DNA of 64,000 nt from an uncultured Clostridia bacterium. Its GTDB lineage: Bacteria; Bacillota; Clostridia; Peptostreptococcales; Anaerovoracaceae. Positions 44,858-53,938 of this stretch are shown here, one piece after another. The notes under the pieces were generated by a model. That model ran no database searches. It saw only the letters and a program-made list of their open reading frames with translations, and was not told the DNA's origin. The stretch lies in the NCBI GenBank assembly GCA_934281605.1, contig CAKQXD010000011.1, positions 20,557 through 84,556 of the forward strand, given 5' to 3'. Position 1 is the stretch's first letter. Every line of letters begins with the position of its first letter. Position numbers and translations under genes: made by a program.

Positions 44858-45940
44858 ATGATACACGACAAGAAAATACAGACGGGTCGCGGCAGGCGCT
44901 GGCGGGGAATCTTATTCCTTGCCGTGATGCTCACTGCAGCGGCTTTTTTATACGGATGCTCCATGGATGGAGAGAGCGGTCAGGCTTCCTTGAAGTCGGA
45001 TGAGGATCTGACGGCATATTTTTTAGATGTGGGCCAGGCGGATTCGACACTGCTGGTGTCTCAGGGTGAGGCGGTGCTCATCGATGCGGGAAACCGGGAT
45101 GATGCGGACTTCCTGCTGGGCTATATCAAGAGCCTGGGGGTCGATCATTTAAAGTACGTGGTTTTCACCCATCCCCACGAGGATCACATTGGATCGGGGC
45201 GGAATGTGCTGCAGCAGTTTGGTGCAGACACGGTCTATATGCTGGATGGTTATGACAGCGGGATCGCCGGCAGTCTTAAGGAGTCTATAGACCAGCAGGG
45301 CCTTCAGACAAAGGCCCCGAAACCGGGAGATACAGCTGCGTTCGGAGAATGCGAGATCCAGTTTCTCGGACCTTATGAGAAATACAATGACGCTAATGAC
45401 AATTCCATCTGCCTGAAGGTGAAACACGGAGAAACCAGCATGCTTTTCACAGGCGATGCGGGAAGCTCGCCGGAAAAGAAAATGATCGAAATGGGAGAGG
45501 ATCTGGAAGCGGATCTGCTGCAAGCGGGACATCACGGGAGCAGCACATCCAACAGCTACTACTTCCTGCGGGAAGCAAACCCGGAATACGTGGTCATTTC
45601 ATGCGGTAAGGGCAATATGTACGGTCATCCCCACGAAGAGGCACTCAGCCGTTTTCGAGACCTGGGAGCGGAGGTTTTTCGCACAGACGAGCAGGGGACG
45701 ATCATCGCTGTGGATGACGGGATGCAGATCACCTTCAATTGTGAGGGAAAGAAGTCCGATCGGACTCATGTAAAGGACTACGAAGACGCTTCCTATATAG
45801 GCAATATCAATTCGAAAAAATATCACCTGCCAAGCTGCCGCGGTCTGCCGAATGAAGAAAATCGCGTGTATTTTACGACGATAGATGCAGCCGAGGCGGC
45901 GGGATATTCGCCGTGCGGCAACTGCCACCCGGACCGGTAG
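44858..45940 (+). CDS. ComEC/Rec2-like metallo-beta-lactamase lipoprotein with Ada-type C-terminal domain
   Basis: 360 aa. A basic N-terminus and hydrophobic stretch end in the lipobox FLYGC, so the protein should be anchored outside the membrane. The metallo-beta-lactamase core has FLDVGQADSTLL, FTHPHEDHIG (HxHxDH), LFTGDAG and AGHHGS. The C-terminal segment YIGNINSKKYHLPSC...CGNCH is the short Cys-rich Ada-like metal site often fused to such proteins. Homologous cores in ComEC degrade one DNA strand during uptake; here there is no membrane channel domain. The ATG at 44858 is preferred over 44852 because AGGAG then lies 6 bases upstream. Confidence 0.9.
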   Translation: MIHDKKIQTGRGRRWRGILFLAVMLTAAAFLYGCSMDGESGQASLKSDEDLTAYFLDVGQADSTLLVSQGEAVLIDAGNRDDADFLLGYIKSLGVDHLKYVVFTHPHEDHIGSGRNVLQQFGADTVYMLDGYDSGIAGSLKESIDQQGLQTKAPKPGDTAAFGECEIQFLGPYEKYNDANDNSICLKVKHGETSMLFTGDAGSSPEKKMIEMGEDLEADLLQAGHHGSSTSNSYYFLREANPEYVVISCGKGNMYGHPHEEALSRFRDLGAEVFRTDEQGTIIAVDDGMQITFNCEGKKSDRTHVKDYEDASYIGNINSKKYHLPSCRGLPNEENRVYFTTIDAAEAAGYSPCGNCHPDR

Positions 45941-46008
45941 GAGTATTGCAGAAGTTTTTCCTGCAAAGCCCGCTCCGCGGGTTATTCCACAGTCTTATTT
46001 CACAACAA

Positions 46009-46038
46009 AAAGCCTCATGCGTTTGCATGGGGCTTTGC
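46009..46038 (-). terminator. Terminator of the Ala/Pro-rich membrane protein gene
   Basis: AAAGCCTCATGC (46009-46020) pairs with GCATGGGGCTTT (46025-46036). On the minus strand the stem is followed by TTTTTGTTG. It may also stop the convergent ComEC-like transcript, which has a smaller CCCGC/GCGGG hairpin at about 45969-45981. Confidence 0.82.
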
Positions 46039-46055
46039 ATTGTGTTTTGACAAAT

Positions 46056-47189
46056 CTATTGCAGATCGTTGATCAGTTCATCGATATCGTCGTACTGCTG
46101 TGATTCCTTTGAGCCAGGATTATTGGACGATGGGTTGTCGCTGGTGCCGAAGATAAAGTATGCTGCCACGGATAAGGCGGCAACGATTACCAGGATCGCT
46201 GCAAAGATGAGAAGAGCCTTTTTCATCTTTGTTTTTTTTGCGGCTTTTTCTTCGTCTGTCAGTTCGCTGGTTTCTGTTGTATCTGCAGCGGTTTCTGCTT
46301 CTGCTGCCTGTGGCGTTTCTGCAGGAACTGCCGGTGTGTTAGCGGTTTGTGGAACTTCCTGCTCGGTCGCTGCTGCAGCTGTTTCTGCGGACGTTTCTGC
46401 CGGTGCTTCGTCTGAAGTCTCTGCAGGTGCAGCTTTTCCCGATTTTTTAGCAGCTTTTTCCGCTTTCTTGCGTTCCTTTTCTGCGCGTTTAGCAGCTTTC
46501 TCTGCTTTCTTGCGTTCTTTTTCGGCCTGTTTTGCCGCTTTTTTATCGGTGAATACGACAGGTTCCGATGCGGGAGCCTGCGGCGCTGCTTCTGCAGCAT
46601 CCGGTTCTTCTGCCGGAGCCGCTGGTGCTGAAGTGGCTTCAGGAGCTGCCGTCTGCGGTGCGGCGTTTTCCTGCGCCGGTTTGGAAGCGGCGGCGCGCAC
46701 GTCTACCGGGTGGGCGGCAGTGCCCTGCAGTGTGTGCGGGATCTCCTGCGGCGTCGTTGACTGAGACGCTGGTGCAGCCTGTTGTGTTGCAGCGGGCTGT
46801 GGTGTCGTCTGAGGAGTCGGAGCCACCGGTTTTGCAGCAGCCTGCGGCTGTGCGGCCGGAGCAGCCGGAGCCTGAGGAGCCGCCTTTGCAGGAACCTGTT
46901 CTGCCGGACGAGCCGGTGCCGTCTGAGTTCCCTGAACTGGCGTGTGAGCGGCCTTTGCAGCCTGGAGCTTGATGACCTGACCGAAGATCGCGTTCAGGAT
47001 CGGAGCATCCTTGGCTTCGTAAGGAAGAATTTTATGTTCTCCGTCATATGTAAAATAATATTTGCATGCAGCGGGATCGTGAGTCAGATTCGACATTCTG
47101 CTGTAGAAAAATTCCTTGCCGTCGAAGGTCACAGACTTTGTTGTAAACTGCGCGATCTGTTGCCCTGCCTTGAGTTCTATCGTTTTCAT
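46056..47189 (-). CDS. Ala/Pro/Glu/Lys-rich single-pass membrane protein
   Basis: 377 aa. A folded N-terminal part (1 to about 78, KTIELKAGQQIAQF, with aromatic strands) is followed by a long low-complexity Ala/Pro/Gln region. A charged repeat comes next (KERKKAEKAAK twice near 220-245), then an acidic stretch and one membrane helix near 322-345 (ALLIFAAILVIVAALSVAAYFIF). A short C-terminal tail ends QYDDIDELINDLQ. There is no signal peptide, so the large N-terminal part is probably cytoplasmic. I do not recognise a family. It is a single-gene unit with its own terminator. Confidence 0.75.
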   Translation of the reverse strand: MKTIELKAGQQIAQFTTKSVTFDGKEFFYSRMSNLTHDPAACKYYFTYDGEHKILPYEAKDAPILNAIFGQVIKLQAAKAAHTPVQGTQTAPARPAEQVPAKAAPQAPAAPAAQPQAAAKPVAPTPQTTPQPAATQQAAPASQSTTPQEIPHTLQGTAAHPVDVRAAASKPAQENAAPQTAAPEATSAPAAPAEEPDAAEAAPQAPASEPVVFTDKKAAKQAEKERKKAEKAAKRAEKERKKAEKAAKKSGKAAPAETSDEAPAETSAETAAAATEQEVPQTANTPAVPAETPQAAEAETAADTTETSELTDEEKAAKKTKMKKALLIFAAILVIVAALSVAAYFIFGTSDNPSSNNPGSKESQQYDDIDELINDLQ

Positions 47190-47325
47190 ATCTAACCTCC
47201 CAACTTTACCGATGTAGCATCAAAAAGTGGTATATTTTCTTAAGAACTATTTTCTATGATAGACCGAAAACCAGCGTCAAGTCAACCGAAAAGTCGGGAA
47301 AAATGTGAAAAATTACAAATTCAGG

Positions 47326-47354
47326 GAGACAAAACTAATCCAAGATGGTATAAT
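47326..47354 (+). promoter_or_regulatory. Probable promoter of the DivIVA-like/xpt unit
   Basis: GAGACA (47326-47331) and TATAAT (47349-47354) with a 17-base spacer, 57 bases before the start codon. Confidence 0.6.
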
Positions 47355-47410
47355 AGCTAATATATAATGTTGAAGACTTTTTATATTGAGGAGAAAAAAG
47401 AGGTTTGCCA

Positions 47411-48427
47411 ATGGATAAAAATGCGTTAACAGAAAAAAGAAGAGAGACTGTGATCGGACTTCTTAAGGGCATGAATATTAAGAAGGCTTCTGGTGAAGGA
47501 TTCGATAAAGATGACGTATACGAATGTATGCAGCAGCTTTGTGATCTTTATGAAAAAAATATAGAGGAATTAGAGGATGCATACGAAGGCGAGATCGTTG
47601 CACTGAAAGATAAATACCAGAAATACGACGATAATAATGAATTATACGTCAGTCTGATCATGGAAGCTAAGAAGAGCAGCAATGAAATTATCAATCAGGC
47701 GAAGGATGAAGTAGAAAATATTCTGGCGGAAGGCCGTGAAGAGGTTACCAAGCAGGAAGCAGAAATCGAGCAGATGCGCGTTGGTATCGACGCCGAAAAA
47801 CAGGCGATGGACGATGAGCTGAATGCGGCAAGACAAGCGGTAGAAGTAGAGAAGGCTGCTATGAAGGCAGAACTGGAAGCAGAAAAAGAAAAGCTGTCTG
47901 CACTGAAGAACAAGTACCGTCAGCAGATCAATGCGATGGAAGATGAGTTCAATGAAATCAAAACCAATATCCTGCGGACGGCCGGCAAGCTGGACAGCTT
48001 AAAGAGCAAGCTCCCGGAAGAAGATTCCGTAAACTGGGATATCATCGATAACGCTGGAGCAGTGGACTTCCCTGCGGAAGAGATCCAGGTGGATCACACC
48101 ATCGAACCGGCGGTAGAGATCCCGGCGGCACCGATCGTGGAAGAGCCTGCAGCAGAGGCTCCTGCAGTGGAGATCCCGGTGGCAGATACATATGATATTC
48201 CGGCAGGCGGCGAGACGAATGTGACCCTGGAAGAACTGACGGCTTCGGATGCATACGCACCGCAGGAAGCAGCACCGGCTCCGGCAGCAGAAGGATTCAG
48301 CTTCGACGATATCAATGTCGATCTTCCGGATCTGAACACGCTGGAAGCTGCTTCGGTACAGGAAGCGCAGGCGGAAGATGAGATTTCTTTCGAAGGACTG
48401 GAAGACCTGTTTAAGGACGAGAAATAA
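47411..48427 (+). CDS. DivIVA-like coiled-coil protein
   Basis: 338 aa. The first 60 residues carry a short folded N-terminus. A long coiled coil runs from about 55 to 190 (YVSLIMEAKKSSNEIINQAK, then many heptads). The C-terminal 130 residues are an acidic Pro/Ala-rich tail ending FEGLEDLFKDEK. DivIVA/GpsB-type proteins mark curved membrane and organise division or growth; the exact role here is uncertain. The ATG at 47411 follows AAAGAGG. xpt begins 1 base after the stop codon. Confidence 0.7.
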   Translation: MDKNALTEKRRETVIGLLKGMNIKKASGEGFDKDDVYECMQQLCDLYEKNIEELEDAYEGEIVALKDKYQKYDDNNELYVSLIMEAKKSSNEIINQAKDEVENILAEGREEVTKQEAEIEQMRVGIDAEKQAMDDELNAARQAVEVEKAAMKAELEAEKEKLSALKNKYRQQINAMEDEFNEIKTNILRTAGKLDSLKSKLPEEDSVNWDIIDNAGAVDFPAEEIQVDHTIEPAVEIPAAPIVEEPAAEAPAVEIPVADTYDIPAGGETNVTLEELTASDAYAPQEAAPAPAAEGFSFDDINVDLPDLNTLEAASVQEAQAEDEISFEGLEDLFKDEK

Positions 48428-48428
48428 G

Positions 48429-49001
48429 ATGAAAGAACTGAAAGAAAAAATACTTACGGAAGGAGTCGCCATCGGAACACAGATCGTGAAGGTGGACAAC
48501 TTCCTGAACCACAAGCTGGATGTAGAATTTCTGGATCGGGTCGGTGAGGAGTTTCACCGCCGGTTCGCTGATTGTGAAATCAACAAGATCCTGACGGTGG
48601 AGGCCAGCGGGATCGCAGTTGCCTGCATGGCGGCCGGACATTTCGGGTATCCGCCGGTGGTTTACGCCAAAAAAGCGGTTCCCAGCACCATGACGGAAGG
48701 TTTTTACGAAGCAGAGGCTCGTTCTTTTACAAAAGGGACGGTGTCCATGTTCCGGGTGTCCGAGAAATTTCTGGAGGCAGGGGACAAGATCCTGATCATC
48801 GACGACTTCATGGCTCACGGAGAGGCGTCTCATGCGCTGACGCAGCTGGTCAAACAGGCCGGCGGCGAAGTGGTCGGTATCGGTGCGGTCATTGACAAGG
48901 CTTTTCAGGGCGGTAGCGCCAAGCTGCGTGAGGAAGGCTACCGGGTAGAGTCCCTGGCAGTGATCGACAAAATCGAGGACGGCGTCATCACTTTCGCATA
49001 A
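48429..49001 (+). CDS. xpt: Xanthine phosphoribosyltransferase
   Basis: 190 aa, normal for Xpt. It converts xanthine and PRPP to XMP in purine salvage. The PRPP-binding motif ILIIDDFMAHGEA is near residues 118-130, and VEASGIAVA lies near 57. The start codon follows the DivIVA-like stop by 1 base with only a weak ribosome site, so translation is likely coupled. The nucleoside-type ABC transporter starts 223 bases downstream after a strong terminator; the shared theme is purine salvage. I see no purine riboswitch in front of either gene. Confidence 0.95.
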   Translation: MKELKEKILTEGVAIGTQIVKVDNFLNHKLDVEFLDRVGEEFHRRFADCEINKILTVEASGIAVACMAAGHFGYPPVVYAKKAVPSTMTEGFYEAEARSFTKGTVSMFRVSEKFLEAGDKILIIDDFMAHGEASHALTQLVKQAGGEVVGIGAVIDKAFQGGSAKLREEGYRVESLAVIDKIEDGVITFA

Positions 49002-49075
49002 TTTGCAGAACATGCGAAGGACGACGGGATTCGCGGTAAATGGACAAAACAAGATGCGTATAATATGATAAGAAT

Positions 49076-49118
49076 AAAATATAAAGTTCGTACATGCACG
49101 AACTTTATATTTTTTTTA
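49076..49118 (+). terminator. Strong terminator after xpt
   Basis: A 16-bp perfect stem (49076-49091 with 49098-49113) with a 6-base loop, followed by T bases. The right arm CACGAAC-TTTAT also resembles a PurR box half, but the T-run makes a terminator the simpler reading. Confidence 0.93.
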
Positions 49119-49151
49119 TCACAAAAATTCGACAGGGAGGAAATTTTTTTA

Positions 49152-49180
49152 TTGGATTGCGGGACAATAGACAGTATAAT
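49152..49180 (+). promoter_or_regulatory. Probable promoter of the BMP transporter operon
   Basis: TTGGAT (49152-49157) and TATAAT (49175-49180) with a 17-base spacer. The 45-base leader has no riboswitch. Confidence 0.65.
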
Positions 49181-49224
49181 AGGAGTATATTCTATTACAC
49201 AAAGGAATACGGAGGAAGAATATC

Positions 49225-50328
49225 ATGAAAAAGGTACTTGTAGTGGTGCTCGCACTGGTAATGGCATTTGCCTTTACAGCATGCGGCGGCAGCGATAAGG
49301 ACAGCGGGGATAAGGTAAAAGTAGGCTGTATCTTTATCGGATCGATCAACGACGGCGGATTCACGCAGTGCATGAACGAAGGTCTGGAAAAGGCTGCGAA
49401 GGAAAACGGCGTAGAACTGATCAAAAAAGAAAATGTAAGCGACAGCGATACGCAGGCGTCCAAAGATGCGGCGACGAACCTGATCGACCAGGGCTGCACT
49501 ATCATCGTAGGCTGCTCCTACGGATACGGGGACGCGTTAAATGAACTGGCTAACTCCGGTGATTATGACGACGTAACATTCCTGCACTTCTCTGGCCCTT
49601 ACCAGAACGAGACTAATATGGAAAACTTCTTCGGATCCATGGAAGAAGCAAGATACCTGAGCGGTATGGCGGCAGCATCCGTAACCAAGAGCAACAAGCT
49701 GGGTTATGTAGCGGCTCATCCTTACACAGAAGTTCAGATCGGTATCGATGCATTCACACTGGGCGCACAGGCTGTAAACCCTGACGTTGAAGTAAAGGTT
49801 GTTTATATCAACACATGGGGCGATGCTGAAATCGAAAAGGCAGCGGCAGAACAGCTGATCAGCGCAGGATGCGACGTGCTGACTTACCACGCAGACTCCA
49901 CAGCAACACAGCTGGCGGCCAAGGAAGCAGGCGTTTATACCACTGGTTGGAACTACAACAACAATGTAGCGGGCGATAACTATATCACAGCACCTTACTG
50001 GGATATGTCCGCATATTTCACACCGACCTTCAAGGCGATCCTGGATGGAAGCTTCAAGCCGACAGGAGACCAGCCGTTCAGCACTTACGGCTCCATGAAG
50101 AGCGGCATGATCCAGATCGACGATTTCGGCAGCGCAGTTCCGGAAAAGCAGGTTGAAAAGATCAACAAGGTCAAGGATAAGATGATCGCTGGAGACTTCA
50201 AAGTATTCTCCGGAGAGATCAAGTACAACGACGGTAGCGTACTGTGCAAGAAGGGACAGGAACTGACCAACGAAGAAATCTGGAAGATCAACAAGGAAGT
50301 AGCTGGAGTAACAGCAACATCCAAATAA
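49225..50328 (+). CDS. BMP-family nucleoside-binding lipoprotein
   Basis: 367 aa. The signal peptide ends in the lipobox FTACGG, so the mature protein is a lipoprotein on the outer membrane face. The body is the PnrA/Bmp fold (IFIGSINDGGFTQ, AAHPYTEVQIGIDAF, TYHADSTATQLAAKE). Members bind purine nucleosides. AGGAAG lies before the ATG. It is first in an operon with an ATPase and two permeases, and a stem-loop separates it from the ATPase. The xpt gene just upstream supports a purine role. Confidence 0.94.
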   Translation: MKKVLVVVLALVMAFAFTACGGSDKDSGDKVKVGCIFIGSINDGGFTQCMNEGLEKAAKENGVELIKKENVSDSDTQASKDAATNLIDQGCTIIVGCSYGYGDALNELANSGDYDDVTFLHFSGPYQNETNMENFFGSMEEARYLSGMAAASVTKSNKLGYVAAHPYTEVQIGIDAFTLGAQAVNPDVEVKVVYINTWGDAEIEKAAAEQLISAGCDVLTYHADSTATQLAAKEAGVYTTGWNYNNNVAGDNYITAPYWDMSAYFTPTFKAILDGSFKPTGDQPFSTYGSMKSGMIQIDDFGSAVPEKQVEKINKVKDKMIAGDFKVFSGEIKYNDGSVLCKKGQELTNEEIWKINKEVAGVTATSK

Positions 50329-50367
50329 ATCCAATCGTAGATTCTATAGTTGAATATGTTTAGCATG

Positions 50368-50392
50368 AAGGGGAACCGAACAGGTCCCCCTT
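50368..50392 (+). other. Intercistronic stem-loop between binding protein and ATPase
   Basis: AAGGGGAACC (50368-50377) pairs with GGTCCCCCTT (50383-50392) with one A-C mismatch and no T-run. Such hairpins usually keep the binding-protein mRNA more abundant than the rest of the ABC operon. Confidence 0.65.
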
Positions 50393-50414
50393 GTGCTGTT
50401 TATGGAGGAGAATA

Positions 50415-51935
50415 GTGCAGCAGAATCTTGCAATAGAAATGGAAAATATCAGCAAAGTATTCGGCACTCTCAAGGCGAACAACAATGTCAATCTGACAGT
50501 TCGCAAAGGAGAGGTCCACGCGTTGCTGGGGGAAAACGGAGCAGGAAAATCGACTCTGATGAATATGCTGTCAGGGATCTATACTCCGGATACAGGCTCC
50601 ATCAAGATCGATGGACAGGAAGTGCATTTTACATCCCCGAAGGATTCCATCCGCATGGGGATCGGCATGATCCATCAGCATTTCAAGCTGGTGGATGTTA
50701 TGACGGCCAAGGAAAACATTCTGATCGGTCAGCCGTCCAGCTTTTTTGTAAAGGGAAAGACTCTGTCGAAGGAAGTCAAGCAGCTTTCGGATCAGTACGG
50801 GCTGGATATCGATCCGGATAAAAAAGTATACGATATGTCTGTCGGAGAGAAGCAGACGCTGGAGATCATCAAAGTATTGTATCGCGGAGCGAAGATCCTC
50901 ATTATGGACGAGCCTACGGCCGTACTGACGCCGCAGGAGATCAAGAAGCTGTTCCGCGTCATCCGCAATATGAAGGAGCAAGGGTGTTCCATAGTCATCA
51001 TCACCCACAAGCTCAACGAAGTAATGGAGATCTCGGACCGCGTTACGGTGCTGAGAAAGGGAGAATCCATCGGAACGGTCAATACAAATGAAGTCAACAT
51101 TGCCAGTCTCATCGAGATGATGGTGGGCAAGAAGGTGGATCTTTCCATTGAGAAGAAAAAGATCGCGGATCAGCAGCCTTTGCTGGATCTGGATGAAGTT
51201 ACGGTCCTCGATGGAGAAGGCAAGGAAGCTCTGGCCAACGTCAGCTTCAAGCTCAACTCCCATGAGATCGTCGGCGTAGCCGGAGTCGCCAACAGCGGCC
51301 AGAAAGAACTTTGCGAGGTGATCGCAGGGCTGGCGAAAGCAGAAAAAGGCAGGATCTTCTTCGAGGGAGACAACCTGGTGGGCAAAACACCGCGTGACAT
51401 CATCCGCCTGGGCATCCGGATGGGATTCATCCCGGAAGACCGTCTGGGCATGGGACTTGTAGGCAGCATGGATATCGTACATAACCTGATCCTGAAAGAT
51501 TATCAGAATCAGCCGGGAATCATCCTGCGCCGCGGACCTTGCGTCAAAAAAGCCAATAAGATCGTAAAAGAACTTGATATTCAAACTCCTGATATATATA
51601 CGCCGGTCAAAAAGCTTTCCGGCGGTAACGTCCAGAAGGTACTTCTGGGAAGAGAAATTGATTCGGCTCCAAAGGTGCTGATCACGGCGTATGCCGTAAG
51701 AGGCCTGGACATCGGAGCATCGTACAAAATTTATGATCTGCTCAACGAGCAGAAGGAAAAAGGCGTCGGCGTCCTGTTTGTCGGAGAAGACCTGGATGTG
51801 CTGATGGATCTGTGCGACCGGATCATCGTGCTGTGTCACGGCGAGATCACCGGTATCGTCGATCCGGATCAGGTGACGAAGGAAGACATTGGATTGCTTA
51901 TGACAGGAAAGAAAGCTGAGGAGGTGGATGAATAA
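50415..51935 (+). CDS. Nucleoside-type ABC transporter ATPase (two ABC domains)
   Basis: 506 aa with two nucleotide-binding domains. The first is canonical (Walker A GENGAGKST, signature MSVGEKQ, Walker B ILIMDEPTAVL). The second is degenerate at Walker A (GVANSGQKE) and has VLITAYAVRGLD in place of a usual Walker B, as in sugar/nucleoside (RbsA/YufO) ATPases; its signature is LSGGNVQK. The GTG at 50415 is chosen because GGAGGAG lies just upstream; an ATG at 50439 is an alternative. The gene's stop overlaps the start of the first permease (TAATG). Confidence 0.94.
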   Translation: MQQNLAIEMENISKVFGTLKANNNVNLTVRKGEVHALLGENGAGKSTLMNMLSGIYTPDTGSIKIDGQEVHFTSPKDSIRMGIGMIHQHFKLVDVMTAKENILIGQPSSFFVKGKTLSKEVKQLSDQYGLDIDPDKKVYDMSVGEKQTLEIIKVLYRGAKILIMDEPTAVLTPQEIKKLFRVIRNMKEQGCSIVIITHKLNEVMEISDRVTVLRKGESIGTVNTNEVNIASLIEMMVGKKVDLSIEKKKIADQQPLLDLDEVTVLDGEGKEALANVSFKLNSHEIVGVAGVANSGQKELCEVIAGLAKAEKGRIFFEGDNLVGKTPRDIIRLGIRMGFIPEDRLGMGLVGSMDIVHNLILKDYQNQPGIILRRGPCVKKANKIVKELDIQTPDIYTPVKKLSGGNVQKVLLGREIDSAPKVLITAYAVRGLDIGASYKIYDLLNEQKEKGVGVLFVGEDLDVLMDLCDRIIVLCHGEITGIVDPDQVTKEDIGLLMTGKKAEEVDE

Positions 51936-53008
51936 TGAATTTCATAAGAATCACCAAGCGTGATAATCTGTCGCGCAAGAATGAATTTCTCATTACTCTG
52001 CTGGCGATCGTTCTGTCAATCGTGTTTGCAGGGATCATCCTCGTGATTTTCGGACTCAATCCGTTTGAGATCTTCAAGGAAATCATCTTAGGCTCCGTGG
52101 GAACGGGGCTGCGTGTAAAGCAGACTATCGTCAAGGCGGTACCGCTGATCATCACTTCGATGGGTATCATCGTGGCGTTCAAGATGAAGTTCTGGAACAT
52201 CGGTGCGGAAGGTCAGATCACCATGGGCGCTCTGGGAGCCAGCTGGGTGGCTCTCAACCTGAGTCCGGATCTGCCGCAGCCGATCATGCTTCTGCTGATG
52301 ATGATCGGAGCTGCCGTCTGCGGCGGCATCTGGGCGTTTATTCCGGCCATCTTCAAGGCGAAGCTGGGAACCAACGAGACGATCTTTACCCTGATGATGA
52401 ACTACGTGGCTATCAAATTCGTTACTTACCTGCAGTACGGTCCGTGGATGGATCCGGCAGCTAATGGATTCCCGAAGATCGCCATGTTCCCGGACAATGC
52501 CGTTCTGCCGAAACTGGGCGGTGTCAATATCGGATGGATCCTGGCGATCCTGGCGGCAGCGTTCGTATATTTCTTTATGAATTATACGAAGAAAGGCTAT
52601 GAGATCACTGTGGTGGGTGAAAGCATCGAAACGGCTCGTTATGCGGGCATGAACATCAGCAGGATCATTGTTGTTGCTATGCTGATCTCCGGAGGACTTT
52701 GCGGTATCACCGGCATGATCCAGGCGTCGGCCATCGAAAAGACGCTGGTATACGGAATCGCTAACGGTTACGGTTTTACGGCCATCATCACGGCATGGCT
52801 CTCCAAGCTGAACGCAGGTTATGCGGTAGCTGTCTGTGCGGTATTCGCTATGCTGATCCAGGGCGGACAGTATATTCAGATCGCGCTCGGCGTACCTAGC
52901 GCCGTATCGGACATCGTGCAGGGCCTCATCCTGTTCTTTGTTCTGGGAAGTGAATTCTTTATGCGATATAAAGTACATATCGGCAGAAACAGCAAGGAGG
53001 TGGCTTAA
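51935..53008 (+). CDS. Nucleoside ABC transporter permease 1
   Basis: 357 aa, about ten membrane helices, BPD_transp_2 (YufP) type. The family text is visible as KFWNIGAEGQITMGALGA near residue 84 and AGMNISRIIVVAMLISGGLCGITGM near 231 split over a helix. GAGGAGGT is upstream. It overlaps the ATPase by one base and lies 2 bases before the second permease. Confidence 0.95.
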   Translation: MNFIRITKRDNLSRKNEFLITLLAIVLSIVFAGIILVIFGLNPFEIFKEIILGSVGTGLRVKQTIVKAVPLIITSMGIIVAFKMKFWNIGAEGQITMGALGASWVALNLSPDLPQPIMLLLMMIGAAVCGGIWAFIPAIFKAKLGTNETIFTLMMNYVAIKFVTYLQYGPWMDPAANGFPKIAMFPDNAVLPKLGGVNIGWILAILAAAFVYFFMNYTKKGYEITVVGESIETARYAGMNISRIIVVAMLISGGLCGITGMIQASAIEKTLVYGIANGYGFTAIITAWLSKLNAGYAVAVCAVFAMLIQGGQYIQIALGVPSAVSDIVQGLILFFVLGSEFFMRYKVHIGRNSKEVA

Positions 53009-53010
53009 TC

Positions 53011-53937
53011 ATGGTAGAATTCTTAGCAGCCTGCGTTGTAGCAGGAACGCCTCTTGTGTTTGCGACAGTAGGAGAACTGATCACAGAAAAATCCGGAAGC
53101 ATGAACCTGGGTGTAGAAGGCATGATGCTGATGGGAGCCGTTATGGGATTCCTGGCGGGCATCAACACCTACAATCCGGGAGTTGCTCTGCTGGCGGCGG
53201 CACTGGCGGGAGCGGCAGGAGCTCTGATCTTCGGATTCCTGACCGTTACACTGCGCGCCAACCAGGTCGTTTGCGGTCTGACCCTGACCATCTTCGGAAC
53301 GGGATTCGCACAGTTTGTGGGCGAGCCTCTTCTGGGATCCAGTGTTCCGTCGGATATTACTTCGTTTTTCAGCAAGCTGTCCATCCCGCTTCTGGGAGAC
53401 ATTCCGATCATCGGACCGATCTTTTTCCAGCAGGATGTGTTCGTATACATCAGTTATATCGTATGTGCGCTGGCAGCTGTATATATGTATAAGACCAGGA
53501 TCGGTATGAACCTGAAAGCAGTAGGGGAAAGCAATGCGGCAGCTGATGCATCCGGCATCAACGTAGCTCTGTATAAATACATCCACATCCTCATCGGCGG
53601 AGCGCTCTGCGGACTGGGCGGTGCATATCTGTCCCTGGTAAGAATGCCGATCTGGCAGGAGAACATCGTCAACGGACGTGGATGGATCGCTGTTGCCCTG
53701 GTCATCTTCGTAGCGTGGAATCCGATCAAGGGATTCTTCGGCGGAGCTCTCTTTGGAGGACTCAGCATCCTGGGACTGAAACTGCAGGCTATGGGCGTGG
53801 GAGTATCCCAGTATCTGGTGGATATGATCCCGTATATAGCAACCATCCTGATCGTTATTTTCAGTACCTACAAGAAAAAGAAAGAAAGTCAGCCTCCGGC
53901 TGATCTGGGCAATAACTATTTCAGAGAGGAGCGATAA
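53011..53937 (+). CDS. Nucleoside ABC transporter permease 2
   Basis: 308 aa, about eight membrane helices, YufQ type. The typical EKSGSMNLGVEGMM lies near residue 28 and NGRGWIAVALVIF near 223. It pairs with the upstream permease to form a heterodimeric channel. AAGGAGGT lies before the ATG. The next gene starts 1 base after its stop. Confidence 0.95.
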   Translation: MVEFLAACVVAGTPLVFATVGELITEKSGSMNLGVEGMMLMGAVMGFLAGINTYNPGVALLAAALAGAAGALIFGFLTVTLRANQVVCGLTLTIFGTGFAQFVGEPLLGSSVPSDITSFFSKLSIPLLGDIPIIGPIFFQQDVFVYISYIVCALAAVYMYKTRIGMNLKAVGESNAAADASGINVALYKYIHILIGGALCGLGGAYLSLVRMPIWQENIVNGRGWIAVALVIFVAWNPIKGFFGGALFGGLSILGLKLQAMGVGVSQYLVDMIPYIATILIVIFSTYKKKKESQPPADLGNNYFREER

Positions 53938-53938
53938 C

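Noticed and set aside
49002..49224. Purine riboswitch upstream of the BMP operon
   Set aside because: The purine aptamer core is not present; the region contains a plain terminator and a promoter.
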